From positions 212,510 through 276,509 of the forward strand of contig NZ_JAHYCB010000008.1 in assembly GCF_019430945.1 (NCBI RefSeq): a stretch of 64,000 nucleotides of DNA, read 5' to 3'. Positions within the stretch are counted from its first letter, which is position 1. The number at the start of each line of letters is the position of its first letter. Source of the stretch: Neorhizobium populisoli. Lineage in GTDB: Bacteria > Pseudomonadota > Alphaproteobacteria > Rhizobiales > Rhizobiaceae. Under the pieces are notes generated by a model that searched no databases, was not told where the DNA came from, and saw only the letters and a list, made by a program, of their open reading frames with translations. The translations under genes and the position numbers were made by a program. Positions 1-9,014 of the stretch are shown here, piece after piece.

Positions 1-474
1 GAGTCGCTGATCGGCGGGCAGGCTCTGCCTTCCTATATCGTCATCACCGGCAGCGGCCGGCATTTCGGCGTGGCTCTGGAAGCCTCGCTGAAGATTGCCG
101 AGATCGCCGGTATCGCGACAGCCGGCTTCGAGCCGGAAGAACTGTTGCACGGCCGGCTGCATGGCACGGATGCAAACAGTCTGGTGATGATGATCGTCGC
201 GGATGAACAGGAGCGCGATCTCGCCTCCCATACTGCCGTCGTGATGGCCGAGCGAGGCGTCAGGGTGGTCCTCCTGAACCTCACGGAAGCGGCAACGCCG
301 TTCGACTGGTTCCAGATCGATGCCGGAGCGATCCGGCCGCTCGATACCATTCTCGCCAGCATTCCCTTTCAGCGGCTCGCGGTGGATCTGGCTTTAAGCC
401 GGGAAATGATTCCGGATGCGATGACCTACCCAGGCCTTTCCAAGGCGCTGGCAATCAAGACTTTCACGCGGTGA
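1..474 (+). CDS. SIS-domain sugar isomerase/deglycase, C-terminal part
   Basis: Open reading frame entering from the left edge, so the N-terminus lies outside the window. The visible 157 residues form the second SIS (sugar isomerase) domain: a phosphosugar-binding ITGSGRHFG turn near the start, then PEELLHGRLHG, which corresponds to the Glu/His active-site segment of GlmS/AgaS/FrlB-type proteins. The family isomerises aldose/ketose phosphates or splits glycated amino-acid phosphates (deglycases). It ends in TGA overlapping the GTG start of the ROK kinase, so the two genes are translationally coupled. Family assignment is firm. Substrate is unknown, although coupling to a kinase suggests a phosphosugar or a phosphorylated Amadori compound. 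Confidence 0.8.
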   Translation, partial: ESLIGGQALPSYIVITGSGRHFGVALEASLKIAEIAGIATAGFEPEELLHGRLHGTDANSLVMMIVADEQERDLASHTAVVMAERGVRVVLLNLTEAATPFDWFQIDAGAIRPLDTILASIPFQRLAVDLALSREMIPDAMTYPGLSKALAIKTFTR

Positions 475-1388
475 TGCCGATGCTGATCGGAATAGATATC
501 GGAGGAACCGCGATCAAGGCCGGCGCCGTCGGTGGTGACGGGCGCGTGCTGGTGCGCAGCCAGGTGGCCTTTGACCGCAGCCTTGGCTTCGATGCTTTGA
601 TCGGGAGGTTGTCCCAACTCACGCAAGCCTTGCAGAACGAAGCCGGAGAGTCGGCGTCCGCAATCGGCGTCTGCCTGCCGGGTTTTGTCGATCGCCTGAC
701 CGGCATGCTGGTGGATGGCGGCGCCAACGTCTCTGCACTTCGCGAGAGGCCGCTGGCAAAATCTCTTTCTGCCGCGACCGGGCTTCCGGTTCACGTCGAG
801 AACGACGGCGTGGCGGCCACTGTGGGCGAAGCGTATTTCGGCGCCGGCCGCGGACTTCGCCGGTTCACGCTGCTGACTATCGGCACCGGTATCGGCGGCG
901 CGGTTTTCATCGACGGGTCGGTGGTGACGGGCTCGCGTGGCGAGCCGCCGGAAATCGGTGCAGTCATGCTGCGCGAGGCGGACGGCTCGATGGCGAATTT
1001 CGAGAAACTGGCCTGTGCCGGCGCGTTTCTCGATCGCTATCGCCGTCACTCCGGCAAGGAAATCGAGAACTTGCCTGAGCTGTTCAACGTGCTGGAGAAG
1101 GACGAAGCCGCGGTGAAGACGGTCGATGAGATCAGTCAGATCATCGCCCGCGTCTTCGCGCCATTGGTCAATGCCTTGAATCTTGAGGCTTGCATCGTCG
1201 GCGGTGGTGTCGCGGCAGCCGGCGAAGCGTTGCTGAAACCGATCCGCGCATATCTGCCTTCGCTCACCTGGCCGATGCTGGCCCGCAACAATCGCGTCCT
1301 ACAAGCCGCCTGCGGCAATGATGCCGGCCTGCTCGGTGCTGCCTGGCTGGCGCAGAATGCTGCGAAACTGCATGCGGCGGCGCAATAG
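471..1388 (+). CDS. ROK-family sugar kinase
   Basis: 305-residue ROK kinase. The N-terminal phosphate-binding loop is GIDIGGTAIKAG, the catalytic Asp lies in VENDGVAAT, and LLTIGTGIGGA is the second ATP-binding motif. The usual zinc-binding CxCGxxGC motif and the His of ExGH are absent (the segment reads EIGAV), so this is a zinc-less ROK kinase. GTG at 471 overlaps the stop of the SIS gene; ATG at 474 and 480 are in-frame alternatives and no clear Shine-Dalgarno decides between them. It probably phosphorylates the sugar (or sugar part of a conjugate) handled by the upstream isomerase. It converges on the ROK repressor, with six bases between the stop codons. Confidence 0.85.
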   Translation: MMPMLIGIDIGGTAIKAGAVGGDGRVLVRSQVAFDRSLGFDALIGRLSQLTQALQNEAGESASAIGVCLPGFVDRLTGMLVDGGANVSALRERPLAKSLSAATGLPVHVENDGVAATVGEAYFGAGRGLRRFTLLTIGTGIGGAVFIDGSVVTGSRGEPPEIGAVMLREADGSMANFEKLACAGAFLDRYRRHSGKEIENLPELFNVLEKDEAAVKTVDEISQIIARVFAPLVNALNLEACIVGGGVAAAGEALLKPIRAYLPSLTWPMLARNNRVLQAACGNDAGLLGAAWLAQNAAKLHAAAQ

Positions 1389-1394
1389 GCGAGG

Positions 1395-2600
1395 TTATTC
1401 CACCTCGATCGCCTCTTTCTTCAGAACGGAAAAGTCTGGTGTCATGCTGTCGAAGATAGCCAGTGACGCTGCGCCGAGCACGCGGCTATCGAGCCCCGTT
1501 TCGGCCTTCAGCAATCGGCTGGAGGCATTGCCCTGACGATGACTGACGCTGATCAGTGAGGGCTCGATCCGTTCGATCAGCGCGTCGAGCACAGTGTCAG
1601 GCACCGGCCCGCCGAGGATTACGGCCTGCGGATCGAACAGGTTCTCCACCGAGACGATGGCATTGCGCAGATGTTCGGCTGCTTCATCCAGCCAGTTCAT
1701 CAAGCGCGGATTTTTGGTCTCGAAACCCTTGTAGAGTTCATCCAGATCAAGTGCAGCAAAGGTTTCCGGCTGTTCGCGGAAGGCGGCATCGGCCGCAGAA
1801 AGCGAGACATAGCGTTCCAGGCAGCCCTTGTTGCCGCAAGGGCAGGGGCGGCCGCCCGGTACGCTCATCATGTGGCCGATTTCACCGGACATGCCGAAGG
1901 CGCCGCGATAGGGCCGGCTGGAAATGATGATGCCGCCGCCGACGCCGACGCCGAGATAGATATAGAAGAAATCCGAGAACTGCCGGCCTGCACCAAACAG
2001 CAGCTCGCCGATTGCGGCGGCGGTTGCGTCGTTGTCAAGGAAAACCGGCATATTCAACCGTTCTCTGAGCTTTTCGGCGACCGGGAAATCCTGCCAGTCC
2101 GGTACCGAGCTCGGTCCAAGCGCGGTTGGATGCCCTTGAGAGACCAGAACCGGCATAACGACGCCCGCCCCCCAGATGAGCTCCGGCGAAATCTTTGTCT
2201 TGCTGACCAATTGGTTCACGGCAGCCTCGACCAGTGGCAGAATGACGCCCGGTGTAGGGTGGGCCACCGGCAGTTCCGCCTGTCCGCGGATTTCGCCGCC
2301 CAGATCCAGCAGCACGACGACCAGCCGCCGGTCGTCGAATGAAATGCCGAAGGAAAAGGCGGCGGATGGGTTGATGACGAGATCGATCGGCGGCTGTCCG
2401 CGGCCGCCCGTCCGGCGAGGCTTCTCGATCAGAAGACCGGCCGGCTTGAACTGGTCGATGATGTTGGTGACCGTTTGCGCCGAAAGCCCCGTGAGCCTCG
2501 CCACATCCGCTCGCGAGAGCGGACCGTTAACCCGGATCGTTTCCAACACCACCCGCCGATTGAAGCGCTGGGCGCGATCGAGATTGGTACCAAACAGCAT
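1395..2600 (-). CDS. ROK-family transcriptional repressor (NagC/XylR/Mlc type)
   Basis: 401-residue regulator with an N-terminal winged helix (SRADVARLTGLSAQTVTNII as recognition helix) fused to a ROK sugar-binding domain that keeps DNDATAAAIGE and the zinc motif CPCGNKGC. The ATG at 2600 is chosen because AGGAG lies five bases upstream; an open frame extends to GTG at 2666 but would run through the palindrome described separately. It sits between the SIS-kinase genes and the divergent GGT/ABC operon, so it probably represses one or both in response to a sugar. Family certain; ligand unknown. Confidence 0.88.
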   Translation of the reverse strand: MLFGTNLDRAQRFNRRVVLETIRVNGPLSRADVARLTGLSAQTVTNIIDQFKPAGLLIEKPRRTGGRGQPPIDLVINPSAAFSFGISFDDRRLVVVLLDLGGEIRGQAELPVAHPTPGVILPLVEAAVNQLVSKTKISPELIWGAGVVMPVLVSQGHPTALGPSSVPDWQDFPVAEKLRERLNMPVFLDNDATAAAIGELLFGAGRQFSDFFYIYLGVGVGGGIIISSRPYRGAFGMSGEIGHMMSVPGGRPCPCGNKGCLERYVSLSAADAAFREQPETFAALDLDELYKGFETKNPRLMNWLDEAAEHLRNAIVSVENLFDPQAVILGGPVPDTVLDALIERIEPSLISVSHRQGNASSRLLKAETGLDSRVLGAASLAIFDSMTPDFSVLKKEAIEVE

Positions 2601-2615
2601 GGCTGCTCCTGAGCG

Positions 2616-2630
2616 GATTCTATCAGAATC
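2616..2630. promoter_or_regulatory. Short perfect inverted repeat upstream of the ROK repressor
   Basis: GATTC-TATCA-GAATC, five-base arms with a five-base spacer, lies just upstream of the chosen start of the ROK repressor. It may be an autoregulatory operator half, but an arm this short can arise by chance. Confidence 0.3.
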
Positions 2631-2656
2631 TTGTTGCAATTCTTCGGCGAGGCTGA

Positions 2657-2679
2657 TTAAATCCACTTATTGGATTAAA
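2657..2679. promoter_or_regulatory. Candidate ROK-repressor operator
   Basis: An A/T-rich imperfect inverted repeat, TTAAATCCA then CTTAT then TGGATTAAA, lies in the gap between the repressor (start 2600) and the divergent GGT gene (start 2745). ROK repressors such as NagC and Mlc are known to bind A/T-rich palindromes with similar spacing. Assignment to this regulator is inference from position. Confidence 0.4.
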
Positions 2680-2744
2680 AGCAACCGACCGATGTTTCTC
2701 TTGGTTTGTCGCATCATCCCGTTTCTGAACGCAAGGGAATTTGG

Positions 2745-4412
2745 ATGAGTTTCGCCAATGCCCAGACCTCCAGACCGCTGCTTCTCGGAAGCCGCCATAT
2801 GGTGTCGGCAGGGCATCCGCTGGCCGCGCATGCGGCGCTCATCGTTCTTGAAGCAGGCGGAAACGCGGTCGATGCCGGCGTTGCCGCAGGTTTTGCGCTG
2901 AATGTGACCCAGCCGGACATGGCGAATCTGGGTGGCGTGGCGCCGGTCCTTATCCATAATCCTGAGCGCGATCTCGTCACCAGCATTGCCGGGATCGGGC
3001 ACTGGCCGGCGCTTGCGACACTGGAAGCAGTGAAGGCGGCCGGTAACGGCAGGATTCCCGTGGCGCCGCAGCGCTGGGTGGTTCCGGGTGCGCTGGATGC
3101 TTGGCTCAAATCATTGGAATTATACGGGACGATATCGGCGGCCGAGGCGCTGACGCCCGCAATCGACCTCGCCCGCAACGGGTTCCCTATCAACTATTTC
3201 CTCAGGCACAATCTGATCGAGGCAGCTCCTCTCTGGACCGGCTGGGCGAACGCCACGGTCTACTTGCCCGATGGCAGGGTGCCCGAGGAAGGCGAGCTGC
3301 TGTGTCAGGCAGCGCTCGCCGAAACTCTGGAGCGGCTCGTTGCCGCCGAAAGGGCCGCCGGCGGCAGCCGTGAGAACGGCATCCGCGCCGCCCGCGACTG
3401 TTTCTATCGTGGCGAGATCGCCGAGATCGCGGGCAAATTTTCGGAAGAGGTCGGCGGCTTTCTGCGCGCCTCGGATATGGCGACCTACGAGGCCGCGGAA
3501 GAGCCGGTCCTGTCGGTGACCTATCACAGCAGGCGCTTTTTCGGCTGCGGGCCGTGGTCTCAAGGACCGACCGTCCTGCAGATGCTGAAGATGGCGGAGC
3601 GTTACGACATCGCAGCCCTGCCGGAAGCGGAGCTGCATCACCTGCTCATAGAGATCGCAGAAAAGGCGCTTCACGAACGAAACCGCCATTATGGCGACCC
3701 ACGCTTCAACGACACCGACACCGATTGGCTGCTATCGGATGCCCATGCGGCGGAATTGACCGACGGACTGGATCCCTACCAACCGGCTGCGGACAATGAC
3801 GTCCTTCCGAGACTTGGCCGCCGCAGCCCGGATACGACTTACGTGTGCGTTGTCGACCGTCACGGCAATGCATTCTCCGCAACGCCAAGCGACAGCACGA
3901 TCCTCGTCACGCCGATGATCCCCGGCCTCGGTTTCGGCCTTTCCGATCGTGGCCTGCAAGCCTCGCTGGATCCGACCGATCCGAATTGCGTTGCGCCCTG
4001 CAAACGGCCGCGATTGACGCCGAATCCCGGCCTCATGATCGGGCCGGAAGAGACGATGGTCTATGGCACGCCGGGTGGCGAGGTGCAGACCCAGGCCATG
4101 CTGCAGTTCCTGATGCACCACCTGCATCGCGGCGCCAATCTTCAGGCGGCAGTCGAGGAGCCGCGCTGGGCGAGCTACGGCGTGCCGGCGACCGAGGACC
4201 CGCATCCTGCAACATCCGGTCTGGTTTATGTCGAGGAACCGCTGAACGGACAGATCGGCGCGCGCCTCAGGCAGCTCGGACACGACCCGAAGCCTTGGCC
4301 GCGCCAGGCAGCGCTTTCGGGTGGAATTTGCGCCGTCAGCCGCAATGCAAAAACGGGCGTCCTGTCGGGCGCCGGGGATCCAAGGCGCATGAGTTACGCC
4401 ATGGGCAGATAG
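2745..4412 (+). CDS. Gamma-glutamyltransferase family protein
   Basis: 555-residue protein of the gamma-glutamyltranspeptidase (Ntn-hydrolase) family. AGGNAVDAGVAAGFALNVTQP is the conserved N-terminal block. The predicted autoprocessing/catalytic Thr is T364 in TTYVCVVDRHGNAFS, and GTPGGEVQTQA near the C-terminus corresponds to the glycine-rich binding loop. The family hydrolyses gamma-glutamyl amides or other N-acyl bonds. ATG 2745 is preferred (AAGGGA seven bases upstream) over an upstream TTG at 2706. No signal peptide is seen, so the enzyme is probably cytoplasmic and acts on an imported compound. It is the first gene of an operon with a sugar-type ABC transporter 47 bases downstream. Confidence 0.85.
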   Translation: MSFANAQTSRPLLLGSRHMVSAGHPLAAHAALIVLEAGGNAVDAGVAAGFALNVTQPDMANLGGVAPVLIHNPERDLVTSIAGIGHWPALATLEAVKAAGNGRIPVAPQRWVVPGALDAWLKSLELYGTISAAEALTPAIDLARNGFPINYFLRHNLIEAAPLWTGWANATVYLPDGRVPEEGELLCQAALAETLERLVAAERAAGGSRENGIRAARDCFYRGEIAEIAGKFSEEVGGFLRASDMATYEAAEEPVLSVTYHSRRFFGCGPWSQGPTVLQMLKMAERYDIAALPEAELHHLLIEIAEKALHERNRHYGDPRFNDTDTDWLLSDAHAAELTDGLDPYQPAADNDVLPRLGRRSPDTTYVCVVDRHGNAFSATPSDSTILVTPMIPGLGFGLSDRGLQASLDPTDPNCVAPCKRPRLTPNPGLMIGPEETMVYGTPGGEVQTQAMLQFLMHHLHRGANLQAAVEEPRWASYGVPATEDPHPATSGLVYVEEPLNGQIGARLRQLGHDPKPWPRQAALSGGICAVSRNAKTGVLSGAGDPRRMSYAMGR

Positions 4413-4459
4413 ACGACTGCCAAGACCAGAGACGACCAAACAAAGAAACAGAGGAGAGC

Positions 4460-5782
4460 ATGATGATAATTTCGCGTCGTTCGTTGATGAAGACACTGGG
4501 CGCCTCTACCGCCGCGCTTACGCTCGCTGGTCCCGCCGTTCGTGCCGCGTTCGCGCAGGCCGCCGGCAAGCTGGTTTATTGGGGCCACAATTACGACACC
4601 CGCGTGAAGATCGTGAACCAGACCATGGTCCCGGGCTTCGCAAAGGATGCCGGCATTCAGGTTCAGCACGAGAACTTCGAGACCAATCAGAACGAACTCA
4701 AGATCCTCACCGCGTGGAGCGGCGGCGGCAGCGGTCCGGACCTGGTTTCCGTCGGCGCCAACAATTTCGCCAACTATGTCTATCGCAAACTCGTCGCACC
4801 GGTTGACTACACGGCTTTCGGCTTCAAGTCGCAGAAGGAGCTGATCGATGCCTTCGAGCCAGGCGCGCTCGATGGCTTCATCGTCGACGGCAAGCTCTAT
4901 GCCATGCCAATGGACCTGGCTTCGATCTCGATGTTTTACCGCAAGGACATCTTCAAGGAAGTCGGCCTCGATCCGGAAAAGCCGCCGAAGACCTGGGACG
5001 AAGTCACGGAAATGGGCAAGAAGCTCATTAAGCGAGACAGCAACGGTACGGTCACCCGCGCCGGCTGGGGCTGGATGGCCCGCAGCGCCTCGTCGCATTT
5101 CTACTACTGGGGCTCCATGCTGCCGCAGAAGGGCGTCGATTTCCTGAATGCCGACGGCACTGAAAACGACTTCAACAACGATGGCGGCCTGGCGGCGTTC
5201 CAGTATCTTTACGATACCTTCCATGGCCCGAACCAGATTTCGGCGCTTGGCCTCGCGCCGACCATCAATCCGGTCGACGACTTCGCTTCCGGCCGCGTCG
5301 CGATGCTGAATGCCGGCCTGTGGCTGGCGCCGGGTGTCGAACAGAAATACCCGAACATCACTTTCAAGGATGGCGTGTATGGTGTCGCTCGTCTGCCGCA
5401 GTTCAAGGACGGCAAGCCGGCAACCCGCCTCAATCCCTGGATCTACATGGTCAGCTCGGCCTCGAAGAGGCAGAAGGAAGCATGGCAGTTCGTGTCCTAC
5501 ATGACCCAGCGTCCGGAAAGCCGCGACATCTGGTTCAAGGAAGCCAACTACGTGCTGCCGTGGAAGGGTTTCCGCGATACGCCGGTCGTCAAGGCGCTGG
5601 CTTATGGCACGCCCTTCTTCCAGGATCTCACGATCGGCAAGCCGCTGCCCAATACGCACCGCTTTGCCGAACTGGCAAGCGCCGTTTCGCAGGCCTATGA
5701 TCGCATCTCGGCCAATGGCGATAAGCCGGAAGCGGTCGTGTCCGATCTTGCGAACACGGTCGACAATCTGGTTGCCGAATAG
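4460..5782 (+). CDS. Sugar-type ABC transporter substrate-binding protein
   Basis: 440-residue extracellular solute-binding protein (family 1). The N-terminus has a twin-arginine-like motif, SRRSLMK, followed by a hydrophobic stretch ending AFAQA, suggesting Tat export. Later segments such as LYAMPMDLASISMFYRKDIFKEVGL and PKTWDEVTEMGKKL are typical of carbohydrate-binding proteins. The start is ATG 4460 (a second ATG follows at 4463) with GAGGAGAG immediately upstream; the frame is open much further upstream but that part overlaps the GGT gene. It is followed by two permeases and an ATPase, forming a complete CUT1-type importer. Substrate unknown. Confidence 0.9.
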   Translation: MMIISRRSLMKTLGASTAALTLAGPAVRAAFAQAAGKLVYWGHNYDTRVKIVNQTMVPGFAKDAGIQVQHENFETNQNELKILTAWSGGGSGPDLVSVGANNFANYVYRKLVAPVDYTAFGFKSQKELIDAFEPGALDGFIVDGKLYAMPMDLASISMFYRKDIFKEVGLDPEKPPKTWDEVTEMGKKLIKRDSNGTVTRAGWGWMARSASSHFYYWGSMLPQKGVDFLNADGTENDFNNDGGLAAFQYLYDTFHGPNQISALGLAPTINPVDDFASGRVAMLNAGLWLAPGVEQKYPNITFKDGVYGVARLPQFKDGKPATRLNPWIYMVSSASKRQKEAWQFVSYMTQRPESRDIWFKEANYVLPWKGFRDTPVVKALAYGTPFFQDLTIGKPLPNTHRFAELASAVSQAYDRISANGDKPEAVVSDLANTVDNLVAE

Positions 5783-5852
5783 GCCTGCTTCGTAGCGGAA
5801 CGATCCGCCAAACCATTTCGCATGACATATGAAACGGGGAGCTATCGACCCA

Positions 5853-6785
5853 ATGACCGAGCCGATGTCCGGCGCTGCGAGCCTGCAGCGCCCCTCCCTT
5901 CCGATGAAGGGGCGGCGGAAAAAACAGACCTATCATTATCCGGGCACAGCCTGGCTGATGGTAGCTCCCGCCGTCCTGTTCTTCTGCGTATTCGTTTTCT
6001 ACCCGGTCGCAAACGCGATCTACGTGTCCTTCACGTCCTGGGATCTCGTCAGCCCGCCAAAATTCGTCGGCTTGCGGAACTATATCCGGCTGTTTTCCGA
6101 CAAGTCCTTCCTCAATTCAGCGCTGGTGACGATCTATTACACGCTGATCCTGATCGCCCTTGAACTGCCTCTTGCGCTGGGCCTGGCCATCCTGCTGGAT
6201 CGCAAGATCAAGGCGAGGGGGCTCTATCAAGCGATCATCTTCGCGCCGGCCGTGCTCACCATGGTGGCGGTGGCGATGATCTGGCGCGTGGTCTACACGC
6301 CGGTTGGCGGTCTCTACCTGATGTTCACCGAACCCTTCGGCATTGCCGGCCTGCAATGGCTGAACGACAAGGATCTTGCCATGCCGGCGGTGCTGATCGT
6401 CAGCGTCTGGAAGAACGTCGGATACTACATGGTGATCTTCCTCGCCGGCCTGCAGGCGATCCCGACCTCATACTACGAAGCGGCCCGCATGGATGGCGCG
6501 GGCAGCTGGAAGCTTTTCCGGCACATTACCCTGCCGCTGCTGAAGCCCTTTATCCTGTTCGTCACGGTCGTTTCGATCATTCGCGCTTCCCAAGCCTTCA
6601 GCCTGTTCTATTCGCTGACAAACGGTGGCCCGGCGAGCGCCACCAAGGTGCTGCCCTACATGATCTACGAAGTCGCCTTCGGCTTCAACCGCATGGGTTA
6701 TGCTTCCGCCATGGCCGTGGTCATGTTCGGCGTGCTGCTGGTTCTCACCGCAATCCAGTTTCGTGTCCTGAGGCCGCAATCATGA
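5853..6785 (+). CDS. Sugar ABC transporter permease (MalF/UgpA type)
   Basis: 310-residue inner-membrane protein with about six hydrophobic helices and the cytoplasmic EAA loop YYEAARMDGAGSWKLFRHITLPLL that docks the ATPase. ATG 5853 is chosen because GGGGAG lies about 11 bases upstream; ATG 5829, eight codons earlier, is possible but has no ribosome site. It overlaps the next permease by four bases (ATGA). With its partner it forms the channel for the adjacent binding protein. Confidence 0.9.
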   Translation: MTEPMSGAASLQRPSLPMKGRRKKQTYHYPGTAWLMVAPAVLFFCVFVFYPVANAIYVSFTSWDLVSPPKFVGLRNYIRLFSDKSFLNSALVTIYYTLILIALELPLALGLAILLDRKIKARGLYQAIIFAPAVLTMVAVAMIWRVVYTPVGGLYLMFTEPFGIAGLQWLNDKDLAMPAVLIVSVWKNVGYYMVIFLAGLQAIPTSYYEAARMDGAGSWKLFRHITLPLLKPFILFVTVVSIIRASQAFSLFYSLTNGGPASATKVLPYMIYEVAFGFNRMGYASAMAVVMFGVLLVLTAIQFRVLRPQS

Positions 6786-7678
6786 CGATCACAGCCAGCG
6801 AAAACCAGGCGACGGCCGTGCGCCGCAATGCGAAGTCCCGCCGTCGAAAGCTTAAGCCTGATCCGCAGGGCATTTTGATACATGCTCTTCTGATCTTCGC
6901 TTCCGCCATCATCGTCTCGCCGCTGCTCTGGATGGTGGTAACGACGATGAAGGAGCAGCAGGACATTTTCACCAAGCCGCTCTGGTACATCCCGCCGCAG
7001 CCGCGCCTGTTTGAAAACATCCAGCATGTCTTCAACAAGATCGATTTCATCCGCTATTTCCTCAACAGCCTGATTGTCTCGACCTCGATTACTGTTCTTG
7101 ACCTGTTTTTCTCGTCGATGTGCGGTTTTGCATTGGCGAAATACCGCTTCCCCGGCCGTGACATCGTCTTCGGCTCGATCATCGCGACGATGATGATCCC
7201 CTTCATCGTCATCCTCGTGCCGCAATATATCCTGGTGCGCGATCTTGGCTGGCTGGATTCCTATGCCGGACTGATCATCCCGGCGGCGATCAGCAGTTTC
7301 GGCATCTTCATGATGCGACAGGCTTTTCTCGGCACGCCTGACGAATTGCTGGAAGCAGCGCGGATCGACGGCGCCAGCGAATGGCGCATCCTGTTCCAGA
7401 TCGTGCTGCCCATGCACGTGCCGTCGCTGATCTCTCTCGCCATCCTGCGTTTCCTCGGTGAGTGGGACAGCCTGCTCTGGCCGCTGGTCGTCACCAACGG
7501 CGAGAACATGCGCACCATGTCGCTCGGCCTGGCACTGCTGCAGGACGACAGATACGGAACCGATATTCCCATGCTGATGACCGCTGCAACGCTGGCGCTC
7601 TTCCCGATCGTCGTCGTCTACGCATTCCTGCAGCGCTATTTCATCAAGAGCGTCGCCGGCTCCGGTCTCAAACAATAA
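6782..7678 (+). CDS. Sugar ABC transporter permease (MalG/UgpE type)
   Basis: 298-residue permease that starts in the ATGA overlapping the previous stop. It has a basic N-terminus (RRNAKSRRRKLK), a first helix around LIFASAIIVSPLLWMVV, and the EAA loop LLEAARIDGASEWRILFQIVLP. It is the second half of the CUT1 channel. Thirteen bases separate it from the ATPase gene. Confidence 0.9.
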   Translation: MTITASENQATAVRRNAKSRRRKLKPDPQGILIHALLIFASAIIVSPLLWMVVTTMKEQQDIFTKPLWYIPPQPRLFENIQHVFNKIDFIRYFLNSLIVSTSITVLDLFFSSMCGFALAKYRFPGRDIVFGSIIATMMIPFIVILVPQYILVRDLGWLDSYAGLIIPAAISSFGIFMMRQAFLGTPDELLEAARIDGASEWRILFQIVLPMHVPSLISLAILRFLGEWDSLLWPLVVTNGENMRTMSLGLALLQDDRYGTDIPMLMTAATLALFPIVVVYAFLQRYFIKSVAGSGLKQ

Positions 7679-7691
7679 ACAGAGGGTATTC

Positions 7692-8759
7692 ATGGCTCGG
7701 GTCGAGATTTCGCAACTTGAGAAAAGCTACGATGATGTCGACGTCGTGCGTGGCATCGATATCGATATTCCGGATGGCGAATTCGTCGTGCTCGTCGGTC
7801 CGTCCGGCTGCGGCAAGTCCACGCTGCTCAGGATGATCGCCGGACTGGAGGGCATTACCGACGGTGAAATCCGCATTGACGACACAGTCGTCAACGACAT
7901 CGCCGCCAAGGATCGCGATATTGCGATGGTCTTCCAGAACTATGCGCTTTATCCGCATATGACGGTTGCCGAGAACATGAGTTTCGCGCTGAAGCTCAAG
8001 GGCGAACCGAAGCCGAGGATCGATGATGCGGTGAAACGCGCCTCAGCCATTCTCGGCCTCGATGCGCTCCTCCAACGACTGCCGAAACAGCTTTCCGGCG
8101 GCCAGCGTCAGCGTGTCGCGATGGGCAGGGCGATTGTTCGTGACCCAAAGGTCTTCCTGTTCGATGAGCCGCTTTCGAACCTCGATGCCAAGCTGCGTGT
8201 TCAGATGCGCTCCGAGATCAAGGAACTGCACCAACGGCTAAAGACCACTACGATCTACGTAACGCATGACCAGATCGAGGCCATGACAATGGCCGACCGC
8301 ATCGTCGTCATGCAGGGTGGCGTGGTCGAGCAAATGGGTGCGCCGCTGGAACTCTACGATAAGCCGGCCAACGTTTTCGTCGCGACGTTCATCGGCTCTC
8401 CGTCAATGAACCTCTATCCCGGCACCGTCGAGACAAGCGAAGATGGGCTGGTGGTGCGCACAGAAGAGGGGGCGACCATGCCGCTTCCCCCTGACCGTAA
8501 GGACCTTGTGGGCAGCAGGATCGTCTACGGTATTCGCCCCGAGGATATCGTTGTCGGTTCCGGTCCCGGCGCGATTGCCCGGATCAGCACCGTCGAACCC
8601 ACCGGCGCCGAAACGCTTTTGCTCTGCAAGGTCGGAAAAGTCAGTACGGTCGTCGTATCCCGCGAGCGAGTGACGCTCGGGCCGGGTAGCGATATTGCGT
8701 TGACGTTTCCGACGGAGCGGCTGCATCTGTTCGATCAGGCGACAGGGCGTCGGCTCTAG
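7692..8759 (+). CDS. ABC transporter ATPase (UgpC/MalK type)
   Basis: 355-residue ATPase with Walker A GPSGCGKST (residues 36-44), signature LSGGQ (134-138), Walker B VFLFDEP (154-160), H-loop His192 and a C-terminal TOBE-like region, as usual for carbohydrate ATPases of this length. GAGGG lies about five bases before the ATG. It completes the GGT-binding protein-permease-permease-ATPase operon. Confidence 0.93.
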   Translation: MARVEISQLEKSYDDVDVVRGIDIDIPDGEFVVLVGPSGCGKSTLLRMIAGLEGITDGEIRIDDTVVNDIAAKDRDIAMVFQNYALYPHMTVAENMSFALKLKGEPKPRIDDAVKRASAILGLDALLQRLPKQLSGGQRQRVAMGRAIVRDPKVFLFDEPLSNLDAKLRVQMRSEIKELHQRLKTTTIYVTHDQIEAMTMADRIVVMQGGVVEQMGAPLELYDKPANVFVATFIGSPSMNLYPGTVETSEDGLVVRTEEGATMPLPPDRKDLVGSRIVYGIRPEDIVVGSGPGAIARISTVEPTGAETLLLCKVGKVSTVVVSRERVTLGPGSDIALTFPTERLHLFDQATGRRL

Positions 8760-9014
8760 CGGGGTCTTAAGTAGTATCAGGTTTGGCGACATTAGCCCGC
8801 TGGCGATGCCGGTCTCGGTGCATTGCGCTTGCAGTTCGACGCCCAAGGGGAATGTGGGTGTGTTAAGCTCAACTACTTTCGCTGCTCTCTTTGAACTGTT
8901 GAGTTCCATAAACCAACGTTACGCCACAATGACGTCTTTTTAATCGGTTTCTGTTTCAAACGGAAGGCTGGAATATCCAGATTCATGCAGGATTCATGAG
9001 CCTCCGACCCCGCC

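Noticed and set aside
3845..4459. Long upstream extension of the sugar-binding protein frame
   Set aside because: It overlaps the GGT gene, lacks family sequence and has no ribosome site; the signal peptide and GAGGAGAG fix the start at 4460.
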